Both the position numbers and the translations under genes were made by a program. This document shows, piece by piece, positions 1 to 8,351 of a DNA stretch of 64,000 bases (position 1 is the stretch's first letter; the number at the start of each line of letters is the position of its first letter). The DNA comes from Tenacibaculum sp. 190524A02b (GTDB lineage Bacteria > Bacteroidota > Bacteroidia > Flavobacteriales > Flavobacteriaceae): the NCBI RefSeq assembly GCF_964036645.1, contig NZ_OZ038525.1, forward strand, positions 248,001 to 312,000, given 5' to 3'. The notes beneath the pieces were generated by a model, which saw only the letters and a program-made list of their open reading frames with translations, had not been told where the DNA came from and did not search any database.

Positions 1-2
1 GT

Positions 3-1271
3 GAAGTAGATTCTACAGGTGTGTATCTAAGTTATTCTGGAGATTTTGACAATTTTAATTTTCATGAAGACTTTAATCAACCTAATGATAAATGGATCAA
101 TACTTCTACCGTTAATTTATACGATCATTTCTCTATGCCATTAGAAACTGAAGATATTAATGGGAATAGTATCGCTACTAAAATGGGAGATCGTGATAGT
201 AAAATTATTGCGACCTGTAATTCAAAATATACAGAAATGTTTTATAGTGGAGCTGAATACTCTAGAGTCATTAATGGAATAACATATTTAGATGGAGAGA
301 TAAAAACAAATGGAAGTATTGTGAATATAGACAAAGCTCATACAGGGAATCATATTATTCGTGCGAGTAATACAGAAGCCTTTGAAGTTACTTTTCCTAT
401 AGACTCCAACCGTAAAGTACAAGAATCTTATTATAAAGTATCTGTTTGGGTGCGTAAAGGACAAGAAAATAACCTAACGATAGTTAGAAAAGTAGGAAAT
501 CACTTCCCTTTTGTACAAGAGTTTGAGCCAAGTCAAACGATAACGGCCGGAGATTGGGTACAACTAAGTGGATATATCGATATCCCTACAGAAGAAACTA
601 CATTACAAATCTACACCAATGGAACTTCTGATTTGGATGATTTTAGGATTCTCCCTATAGAATCTAACATGACCAGTTATGTATACAACAAACGAGATGA
701 GCTTTCATACATTATTGGGGCTAATAATTTAGCCACAAAGTATGAATATGATGATGCAGGACGATTGAAAAAGACATACACTGAAGTAATCGATGATACT
801 GGAATTATTGGTGGGTTTAAATTACAAAAAGAAATTAATTACCATTATAAGTATGTGCCTACAACTGAAGATTTAGATCCTGACAAATTATATTTACGTT
901 TACCTATAGATAGTGCTACAGATAACACTACCACTGTAAGGGCTGTAGTTACTGGAGGTTCAGGTGAATATGAATATGAATTTGATCAAAACAGGACTGG
1001 AAGCAATTTTTCTTTCTCTGGATATGGTTCTAGTAAAACTATAACAATTCAAACGTATTGTCCTAAAGGAAGAATTTTTTATAAATGCTGGGTAAGAGAT
1101 AAAATTACAGGTAGAACAGTAGAAAGAGCTCATAGTCATCAAAGAATATGTAATAATGATGATGACGATGATGGAAATCCGATTCCAGATGATCAACCTA
1201 GAAACAATCAACAAGGACCAGGTAGAGATGGACAACCTATTGATAATAATCCAATGGATGAACAACCTTAA
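3..1271 (+). CDS. YD/RHS-repeat protein, C-terminal part (truncated by window edge)
   Basis: The reading frame is open to the left edge, so this is the C-terminal part (about 420 residues) of a longer protein. Visible are a jelly-roll-like stretch with aromatic/hydrophobic alternation in the first half, then one YD-type repeat (YEYDDAGRLKKTYTE, around nt 741-785), and a highly acidic Asn/Asp/Pro-rich tail containing five consecutive Asp. YD repeats belong to the RHS superfamily of large secreted or cell-surface shell proteins. The next gene, another RHS/YD protein, starts 13 nt after the stop, so both are probably co-transcribed. No RHS core motif (DPxG) or toxin tip is present in the part seen. 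The tail resembles a low-complexity linker rather than a folded domain. Function beyond 'surface YD protein' cannot be assigned. Confidence 0.7.
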   Translation, partial: EVDSTGVYLSYSGDFDNFNFHEDFNQPNDKWINTSTVNLYDHFSMPLETEDINGNSIATKMGDRDSKIIATCNSKYTEMFYSGAEYSRVINGITYLDGEIKTNGSIVNIDKAHTGNHIIRASNTEAFEVTFPIDSNRKVQESYYKVSVWVRKGQENNLTIVRKVGNHFPFVQEFEPSQTITAGDWVQLSGYIDIPTEETTLQIYTNGTSDLDDFRILPIESNMTSYVYNKRDELSYIIGANNLATKYEYDDAGRLKKTYTEVIDDTGIIGGFKLQKEINYHYKYVPTTEDLDPDKLYLRLPIDSATDNTTTVRAVVTGGSGEYEYEFDQNRTGSNFSFSGYGSSKTITIQTYCPKGRIFYKCWVRDKITGRTVERAHSHQRICNNDDDDDGNPIPDDQPRNNQQGPGRDGQPIDNNPMDEQP

Positions 1272-1284
1272 TACCTAAGAAAAA

Positions 1285-4200
1285 ATGAAAAGTCAAAATA
1301 AATATAACATCGTTTTAATCTTAGTAATTTCATTACTGAGTTATACTGTTAAAGCTCAAGATATTTGTGATGTAGAAAATACCAGATGGTATTGGCTTGA
1401 TGCAGATTGTGACGGTATTGGAACTAAAAGAGGCGCCTGTAAAATAGATAGAGGAGAAAGTTTTTCAGAAAATGGAGTATGTTATACAACTACTCCAGGA
1501 AAAGATTGTAATGATAATAACAGAGAATTACCTAAACGTTGGTACATTGATGCAGATGGAGATGGAGAAGGTGATCCTGACAAGCCAAGTTCAATAGGTT
1601 GTGAACCTCCCACAAATACTTCTTATACATATGTAGATAGTGGTAACGACTGTGATGACGACAATCCAAACGTTCAAATGAGAGCTTGGTATATTGATAA
1701 GGATAAAGATAACAAAGGAGATATAAACTCTGCTCCCATAAGGAGGTGTAAAAACCCTTCTTCTGATGTAACGAAATATGTTACTAATAATGAAGACTGT
1801 TTTGATAGTGATCCTAATAAATATCAAAAGGTTTGGTATCTTGATACTGATGGTGATGGTTTTGGAGAAGAGGGAAATACCAAAAATAGCTGTACTAGGC
1901 CAGGGAAAAATTATTATGAAACCCCTAATGATCAATGTCCAGGGCTTTATGGAGGTCCTTTATTTAAAGGATGTCCAGCTCCTACAGAGGAGGTTGATGA
2001 ACCTTGGAATACAATTCGTGTTACAGGATATGATGTAAACGAGAAAAAAATATCAGGAAGTAAGTCCTATTACAATTGTTTAGGGAAAATTGTTCAAGTT
2101 CAATCCAGAGACTATAAAAGGAATAAAACTTGGGCTTCCCATACCTTGTATGATAGTCAAGGTCGCCCAGCTTTACAAACATTATCAGCACCAACTAATC
2201 AAGGAGAGTTTTTCCCTTATCAATTTTATTTTAAAGAAGATTTTATTCAAAAATCTGATGGAATTCAATTTTCTGCTGCGGATTTCGAAAACAATACTGA
2301 AAATCCATCTGCAGTAGGCACAACCAAAAACTCCTTAGGTTGGTATTATAGTACATTAAATACTGATGAGCCTTACCAAGATATCACGGATCGTCCTTAT
2401 GCTCGTACTATCTATAGTGAGTTAAATCCAGGTAGTACTTTAAAAACCATAGGAGGTAATAAAATGAACGGGCAATGGAGACATGGGTATTCCTTTACAA
2501 TGCCTGCAGGACAAGAGCTAACTCAAACTGTTGCTTTTGGTGATAATAAATACGATGGTTATCATTACAAAATTATAAAAACAGTAAGTAGAAATTTACA
2601 TGGCGTTGAAAACGTAGTGTTTAGTGATGCAGAAGGAAACGTTTTAGCAGCTGCCCGTAGTGGTAAAGAAGAAGGAAGTATCGAAAACACAAGAACAGCA
2701 TCTATTCTAATAGGAGAGCAAGGTTATGTAGATATTCATATTCCTGTAGGTAGGAAAGGAATTTCTGTTGTTGGACACTCTGGTACCAATAGTAGTTCTT
2801 ATTATATATACGATTTAATTACAGAAAAGGAAGTAAACACTAGCTTTTCAGAATTATCAAATGGATTTTACCGTATAGCTGTTCGAAACATGGATCGCTT
2901 TATTCCAAATCAAACTGATGTTACTTATCCAGAAAACTATTATGACTATAGTTTAAATCATTACGATAAAGCAGGACGATTATTAAAGTCTGAACAACCT
3001 TTAAAAGATGCTAACGGAAAAAAGTTAGCCAGTACATTTACCTATAACTCTTTAGGACAATTAGAAACCACTACAAGTCCAGACGAAGGACAAGCTTGGT
3101 TTTTATATCGTAAAGATGGACAAATTCGTTTTTCAACCAACACCAAGCAATGGAAAAACAAAGAATTATCTTATACCAATTATGATAAACGTGGTAGACC
3201 TATTGAAAGTGGTGTGTATACAGATAATGATTTGGCTTTCCTTAAAACATATACTCCTAATGGCTCTAATCCTTTTGTAAATATTCCTAAAGATGTAATT
3301 GAAGGTTTAGATACCTCCTATTTTTTAAGTGATGATTATAAAGAAACACATTACACATTTTATGATATACCTAACAATTTAGATATAGCCAATGCATTTG
3401 GAACTGAAGCAAGAAAAACGAATTATGCAAGACAGTCTTTTGTAGCAGGGAATGTAGCTAAAACATCTAATGCAGAGACAACTACTTGGTATAGTTATGA
3501 TATTTATGGAAGGGTACAATGGATAGTACAGCAAATAGCAGGATTAGCAGAAGTAAAAACTATCGATTATGAATATGATCCTATAAATGGTCAAGTAATC
3601 AAAGTATACTTTCAGAAAGGACATGCTACCGAACAATTTATTCATCGTTATACTTATGATCAAGATGACTATAGCTTAGTGAAAGTAGAAACCTCTACCA
3701 ATGACACCAACTATACAGAACATGCACGATACGACTATTACGAAACAGGAGCCTTAAAGCGTGTTAATTTAGCAGAAGGTTTACAAGGAATCGATTATGT
3801 ATATAACCTACAAGGTGCATTAAAAGGAATTAATCATCCTAATTTGATTGGAAGTGATCCAGGAATTGATGGGAATGATCTTTTTGGAATGACTATTAAT
3901 TATTACAATGGAGATTATGCCCGATCTGGAAATACACCTCGTTATGTGCCAACCTCAGATAAAGGAATAGATCAATACAATGGGAATATAAAATCGGTTA
4001 CATGGAGCACCAAAGATCAAACTAATAAAGATAGTTATTATTATGCCTATAATAAAAATAACTGGTTAACCAATGCTTATTTTAATCATGAAGGAGGAAC
4101 AGAAATGATTAATTATAAGGATGTTGAAAGTTTTTCAACTCCAGTTCCTTCGGGAGAAACTCAAAAGCAACGTGCTAAACAAAAAATCAAATGGTTGCCT

Positions 4201-5856
4201 GGGTTTAAAGTAACGCAAGGTACCTATGTAAATGCAAAAACGGTTTCAAGTTCAGTTGAAGCTTCAGATAAAGATTATGATGTATCCAATATTACCTATG
4301 ATGCTAACGGAAATATCCAAACCTTGCAACGTAATAAACTGACTGAAAATGGTAGTAATGCAATGGATAAACTATCATACACCTATAAGGCAGATAAACC
4401 GAATCAATTACTACGTGTAGAAGATGCCGTTACTGAAAATACCAATGCAAATGATATAAAAACCCAAACTGGTGAGAATTATAAATATAACGACATTGGG
4501 CAATTAATAGAAGATCATGAAAATGTAACAGTAGCGGATCCTAATGCTATTGTAAGGTATACATACAATGCGAGCGGTTTAGTTACCGAAGTTACCAAAG
4601 GGAATATCCCTGTCGTAAAATTCTTTTACAACGATAAAAACCACAGAGTACGTAAAGAATCGTATCAGCCAGAAACTGGAACATTAAATTATACCGAACA
4701 TTATGTACGAGATGCTGCGGGAACAGCTATGGCAATTTATCGTAATGGACAGGTTATTGAAAACACCATTTATGGAGCTAGCCGTCTAGGCGTTAGAAAA
4801 ACAGACGGTAACCATTTTTATCAACTTACCGACCATTTAGGAAATGTACGTGCCGTAGTAGGTAAAAATGCTCAAGGACAAGCTATGGCGTTAACTAGCG
4901 CTACGGATTATTATCCTTTTGGAATGCCAATGCCTGGTAAACAAATAGTAAACGGAGAACCGTATAGATATGCCTATCAAGGACAAGAAAAAGATCCTGA
5001 AACTGGAAAAGAAGCTTTTCAATTACGTTTATGGGATGCCAGAATTGGACGTTGGTTAACTACAGATCCCTATGGACAATATAGTTCTCCTTATTTGGGC
5101 ATGGGGAATAACCCTATTACTAGAATTGATCCGGATGGTGGTACTGACTGTGTAGATTCTGAAGGGAATAAAATATCTTGTGACTCTCAAAATCAAACAT
5201 ATACTAATGCCACTAATAAATTAGATGAAGTCTGGATTTCTAACAAATTTAAAAGTAAAGAAGATTGGCTTAACAGTATGTACTGGAGATCATATTGGAG
5301 TGGTTTTTCTGATAACTTTAATGCTGGGTGGTACAACTGGGATCCTGACGGATTAGGTAATTTTTTAATGAAATCCGCTTTTTATGGGATTAGTACTCCT
5401 ATGGTTTCAGGAGTTGGAGCTTCAACAGGAGTTTTGAGATTAGGAATTAATGGTGTTAGAACAGGATTAGGTAATTTAGCAGTAGATGTTGGTAGCCAGA
5501 CTTTAGGACAATTAAGCAATAATGGTAGTGTGTCTTTTGGACAATATAATATTGTGAGTTTTGGAACTTCATTTTTAATTAATGGAAATGTATCAAGTAT
5601 TTTATCAGCTACAACTAGTTATACACTTGATGGAGGCTATACATATTTAGGTAATGGTATTAACATAACTGATGTTGGTGTTTCTCTTTTAGTAGGTGAT
5701 ATTAAAGGCCAGATTCATAATAAAGCAACAGACTTTATTAGTAATTATAATTTCACACAATTACAAAAAGGCCTCCTTATGAAGGGACTTGAAATTAATA
5801 CAGGAATAATAGGAGGGCAAATAGAAAATCAATTAAAAAATTTAATTAAAGATTAA
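1285..5856 (+). CDS. Secreted RHS repeat-associated core protein with MopE-like metal-binding repeats
   Basis: 1523 aa. Residues 1-24 form a Sec signal peptide ending VKA-Q. Residues about 30-230 hold four Asp-rich repeats of the type WYxDxDGDGxGD with a following Cys and DCDD-like signature, as in the putative metal-binding MopE-type motif of Bacteroidota surface proteins. The centre contains many YD repeats. The RHS core lies at about 1233-1286: GQEKDPETGKEAFQLRLWDA, then RIGRWLTTDP, GMGNNP and IDPDGG. The last 237 residues after the core are the variable tip; this one is Gly/Ser-rich with hydrophobic segments and matches no toxin family I recognise. In polymorphic toxin systems an immunity gene normally follows, but here only repeats follow. 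It may therefore be a structural surface protein rather than a toxin. Spacing of 13 nt suggests an operon with the upstream YD gene. Confidence 0.85.
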   Translation: MKSQNKYNIVLILVISLLSYTVKAQDICDVENTRWYWLDADCDGIGTKRGACKIDRGESFSENGVCYTTTPGKDCNDNNRELPKRWYIDADGDGEGDPDKPSSIGCEPPTNTSYTYVDSGNDCDDDNPNVQMRAWYIDKDKDNKGDINSAPIRRCKNPSSDVTKYVTNNEDCFDSDPNKYQKVWYLDTDGDGFGEEGNTKNSCTRPGKNYYETPNDQCPGLYGGPLFKGCPAPTEEVDEPWNTIRVTGYDVNEKKISGSKSYYNCLGKIVQVQSRDYKRNKTWASHTLYDSQGRPALQTLSAPTNQGEFFPYQFYFKEDFIQKSDGIQFSAADFENNTENPSAVGTTKNSLGWYYSTLNTDEPYQDITDRPYARTIYSELNPGSTLKTIGGNKMNGQWRHGYSFTMPAGQELTQTVAFGDNKYDGYHYKIIKTVSRNLHGVENVVFSDAEGNVLAAARSGKEEGSIENTRTASILIGEQGYVDIHIPVGRKGISVVGHSGTNSSSYYIYDLITEKEVNTSFSELSNGFYRIAVRNMDRFIPNQTDVTYPENYYDYSLNHYDKAGRLLKSEQPLKDANGKKLASTFTYNSLGQLETTTSPDEGQAWFLYRKDGQIRFSTNTKQWKNKELSYTNYDKRGRPIESGVYTDNDLAFLKTYTPNGSNPFVNIPKDVIEGLDTSYFLSDDYKETHYTFYDIPNNLDIANAFGTEARKTNYARQSFVAGNVAKTSNAETTTWYSYDIYGRVQWIVQQIAGLAEVKTIDYEYDPINGQVIKVYFQKGHATEQFIHRYTYDQDDYSLVKVETSTNDTNYTEHARYDYYETGALKRVNLAEGLQGIDYVYNLQGALKGINHPNLIGSDPGIDGNDLFGMTINYYNGDYARSGNTPRYVPTSDKGIDQYNGNIKSVTWSTKDQTNKDSYYYAYNKNNWLTNAYFNHEGGTEMINYKDVESFSTPVPSGETQKQRAKQKIKWLPGFKVTQGTYVNAKTVSSSVEASDKDYDVSNITYDANGNIQTLQRNKLTENGSNAMDKLSYTYKADKPNQLLRVEDAVTENTNANDIKTQTGENYKYNDIGQLIEDHENVTVADPNAIVRYTYNASGLVTEVTKGNIPVVKFFYNDKNHRVRKESYQPETGTLNYTEHYVRDAAGTAMAIYRNGQVIENTIYGASRLGVRKTDGNHFYQLTDHLGNVRAVVGKNAQGQAMALTSATDYYPFGMPMPGKQIVNGEPYRYAYQGQEKDPETGKEAFQLRLWDARIGRWLTTDPYGQYSSPYLGMGNNPITRIDPDGGTDCVDSEGNKISCDSQNQTYTNATNKLDEVWISNKFKSKEDWLNSMYWRSYWSGFSDNFNAGWYNWDPDGLGNFLMKSAFYGISTPMVSGVGASTGVLRLGINGVRTGLGNLAVDVGSQTLGQLSNNGSVSFGQYNIVSFGTSFLINGNVSSILSATTSYTLDGGYTYLGNGINITDVGVSLLVGDIKGQIHNKATDFISNYNFTQLQKGLLMKGLEINTGIIGGQIENQLKNLIKD

Positions 5857-5863
5857 AAAAACT

Positions 5864-6912
5864 CAGATGGCGCCCGAATAATAGTTAAAACGAACTGGTT
5901 AGTGCTCGATTCCCCAGATGGCGCCCGAATAAAAATTAAAACGAAACGGTTAGTGCTCGATTCTATCGAGTACCGATTATGAGTAAGCAACAATAACCAT
6001 AAAACTACCTTACAATAATAAAGTATAAGGTAGTTTTTTGTTTAAAATGAATATAGTTTGAAAAGAACACTCGACGGAGTAGAGCGCCAACCTACAAAAA
6101 AATTAAAATTAGTGGCTAGTGGCTCGACGCTGTCGAGTACCGATTATGAGTAAGCAATAATAACTATAAAACTACCTAGCAATAATAAAGTATAAGGTAG
6201 TTTTTTGTTTAAGAGGAATATAGTGAAAATAACACTCAACAGCGTCGAGCCCCAGATGGCGCTCGAATAATACTTAAAACGAACTGGTTAGTGCCCCCTG
6301 ATGGCGCCCGAATAAAAATTAAAACGAAACGGCTAGTGCTCGACTCTGTCGAGTACCGACTACGAGTAAGCTACAACAATAACTATAAAACTACCTTGCA
6401 ATAATAAAGTGTAAGGTAGTTTTTTGTTTAAAATAAATATAGGTTGAAAACAACACTCGACGGAGTCGAGCGCCAACCTTCAAAAAAATAAAAAGTAATG
6501 ATTAGAATACCCCTGATGGCGCCCGAATAAAAATTAAAACGAAACGGTTAGTGCTCGATTCTATCGAGTACCGACTACGAGTAAGCTACAACAATAACTA
6601 TAAAACTACCTTACAATAACAAGTAAGGTAGTTTTTTGTTTAAAATGAATATAGTTTGAAAAGAACACTCGACGGAGTAGAGCGCCAACACCTGATGGCG
6701 CCCGAATAATACTTAAAACGAACTGGTTAGTGCTCGACCCCAGATGGCGCCCGAATGAAAATTAAAACGAAACGGTTAGTGCTCGATTCTATCGAGTACC
6801 GATTATGAGTAAGCAACAATAACCATAAAACTACCTTACAATAATAAAGTATAAGGTAGTTTTTTGTTTAAGAGAAATATAGTGAAAATAACACTCGACA
6901 GAGTCGAGCGCC
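5864..6912. repeat. Array of five short inverted-repeat elements with central hairpins, downstream of RHS gene
   Basis: No gene is visible between 5857 and 7080. The stretch consists of five related elements at about 5954-6088, 6121-6251, 6338-6474, 6553-6686 and 6781-6912 (131-137 bp). Each starts with GCTCGA(n)5TCGAG and ends with its imperfect inverse CTCGAC(n)TCGAGCGCC, so the ends are terminal inverted repeats of about 16-17 bp. Each end can also fold on itself. A central hairpin of the form AAAACTACCTTA..TAAGGTAGTTTT followed by T runs is present in all five. Between and before the elements lie about 40-bp modules starting with GATGGCGCCCGAAT or GATGGCGCTCGAAT, seven copies in all. The units are diverged, with substitutions and small length changes. 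They are REP/MITE-like rather than CRISPR-like. Confidence 0.8.
6001..6037 (+). terminator. Terminator-like hairpin, first of five copies
   Basis: A 12-bp perfect stem (6001-6012 with 6026-6037) is followed by a T-rich tract; the A run before it makes it work in both directions. It is the first such hairpin after the RHS gene and probably ends that operon. Equivalent hairpins lie at 6168-6204, 6387-6423, 6602-6635 (13-bp stem) and 6827-6863. Confidence 0.65.
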
Positions 6913-6946
6913 AACTCATAAAAAATAAAAAGCAGTGGTTAGGGCA

Positions 6947-7047
6947 GTTTCGGAGCTTTCCGATTTGATACGTACGGTGTAGGGATGGTTTTGGAGTTTT
7001 CCAATTTGATACGTACGGTGTAGGGACGGTTTTGGAACTTTCCAATT
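6947..7047. repeat. 41-bp tandem repeat, about 2.5 copies
   Basis: Units start at 6947, 6988 and 7029 (the last is partial, 19 bp). Each complete unit contains the word GATACGTACGGTGTAGGGA. The array sits in the gene-free stretch just after the 3' end of the minus-strand gene at 7081. A 69-codon minus-strand reading frame across it only reflects the repeat. Confidence 0.7.
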
Positions 7048-7080
7048 AGATGAGAAAAGTGTTAGTAGTTATAAAGAATT

Positions 7081-8226
7081 TTACTGTCTCCAAGCAATTT
7101 CTAACATTACTTGAGGATAATCAATACTAGTTCCGTTTAAAAAACATTGTAAAAAGTCTCCTTCATTAAAATCAATATTAATAGTAGTATCATGATTTCC
7201 TTGACTATTGGTTACGGTAATAGAAGTAATTACAGTAGCAGTATCATTTTTTCGGATTTCTACAGTGTACGTCTGATTGATGTTTCCTTGTACAGAAATA
7301 GCGGTAATCGTTCCATTTCTAATCATACGCCATCCTGTGTTGTTAGATTGCGCACCATTAATTTGTCGTAAATATTGATTGGTAGTATTATTGCTATTTC
7401 TTCCCCAAAATACATTAAACCGATCTACACTTAACCATTTACTTCTAGTTGCATCAAAAGCATGTAGTAAACCATTATTGGCTACAAAAAATTCGCCATT
7501 ATTGGTTCCTGTAGGAGTAGAAGTATTAGGTCTTAAGCGTAAAGGTACATTGGTATTACTATTAATATCTATATACGCTTGCGGGCTATCCGTATTAATA
7601 CCTACAAAACCATCATTTCTAGTAATATTAAAAGTTTGATCAAACCAACTACCACCAGAGTTACGTGTGATATAAAAATTATCCGTATTCCTTCTTCCAA
7701 AAGCAAAACGAGGTTGCCCATTATTTTCAAAAGTAAAGGTGTTAAATCCACCATCGGTATCGTTAAAATTAATATCTGGTTCCGTACCTTCTACCCGAAT
7801 AATTCCTATGCCATCCGCTAAATCTCTAACAATATGTAAAGGACTTGTTGGTGTGGGTTCATTTAAACCAATATATCCGTTGCTCTGGCGTATTCTTAAG
7901 TTTTCAGTATTGTTGGTTCTAAAAACTAAATCTATAGCATTGGTAGTTCCTAAAAAAGAAGTACCTGTAGCATCAGAATTTCCATTGAGTAACCAACCAG
8001 CGCCATTCAATCCTTCCCAGACTGTTCCTGTATATACAAATACTCTATTCTCTTCCGCATTATAAAGTATAGCACCAGCAGTAGCTCCAGTAATACCATT
8101 CATTTCTGTAGTTGTAGTTGCTGTAGGTAAACCTAGAAGAGCTCCAGCATCTAATTGACTATAACTATTTGTAATTATGAAGAAAAATAGAGTTAAGGTA
8201 GTCTTTTGAATAGTAGTAAGAAACAT
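7081..8226 (-). CDS. Secreted tail-fibre-like / beta-helical surface protein
   Basis: 381 aa. An N-terminal hydrophobic segment ending NSYS-Q is a Sec signal peptide. The following part (TGATAGAILYNAEENRVFVYTG) resembles the 'number of collagen/fibre shaft' leader seen in Bacteroidota fibre proteins, and the middle has repeated segments of the type GYIGLNEPTPTSPLHI and GFVGINTDSPQAYIDI, typical of phage-tail-fibre-like beta-helical repeats. The C-terminal 100 residues look like a beta-sandwich head (WRMIRNGTITAISVQGNINQ). No T9SS sorting domain and no lipobox are visible. It is monocistronic on the minus strand between the repeat array and icmF. Its role is probably surface attachment or display; this is inferred from fold-like patterns, not from a recognised family. 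Confidence 0.6.
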   Translation of the reverse strand: MFLTTIQKTTLTLFFFIITNSYSQLDAGALLGLPTATTTTEMNGITGATAGAILYNAEENRVFVYTGTVWEGLNGAGWLLNGNSDATGTSFLGTTNAIDLVFRTNNTENLRIRQSNGYIGLNEPTPTSPLHIVRDLADGIGIIRVEGTEPDINFNDTDGGFNTFTFENNGQPRFAFGRRNTDNFYITRNSGGSWFDQTFNITRNDGFVGINTDSPQAYIDINSNTNVPLRLRPNTSTPTGTNNGEFFVANNGLLHAFDATRSKWLSVDRFNVFWGRNSNNTTNQYLRQINGAQSNNTGWRMIRNGTITAISVQGNINQTYTVEIRKNDTATVITSITVTNSQGNHDTTINIDFNEGDFLQCFLNGTSIDYPQVMLEIAWRQ

Positions 8227-8290
8227 AATTTAAAGGTTGTACATTTTCGTACATAAAATATAAAAAAACTTTGACATGTACTGTAGAAAA

Positions 8291-8319
8291 GAAAAAACCT
8301 CACATAAAATTATGTGAGG
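8291..8319 (-). terminator. Rho-independent terminator of icmF
   Basis: A perfect 10-bp stem (8298-8307 with 8310-8319) with a 2-nt loop is followed on the minus strand by a run of six T. It lies about 33 nt past the icmF stop codon. Confidence 0.85.
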
Positions 8320-8351
8320 CCTTATAAAATACATATGTAAACATTGCTTTA

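Noticed and set aside
1591..2317. Reading frames on other frames within the RHS gene
   Set aside because: Shadows of the long RHS coding frame, which has a signal peptide and domain structure; the alternatives have none.
5864..6912. CRISPR-like regular repeats
   Set aside because: Units are 131-137 bp, diverged and contain terminator hairpins; there are no short identical repeats with unique spacers and no cas genes.
6836..7045. 69-codon minus-strand reading frame
   Set aside because: It simply reads through the hairpin element and the 41-bp tandem repeat; the protein repeats the same words and shows no domain.
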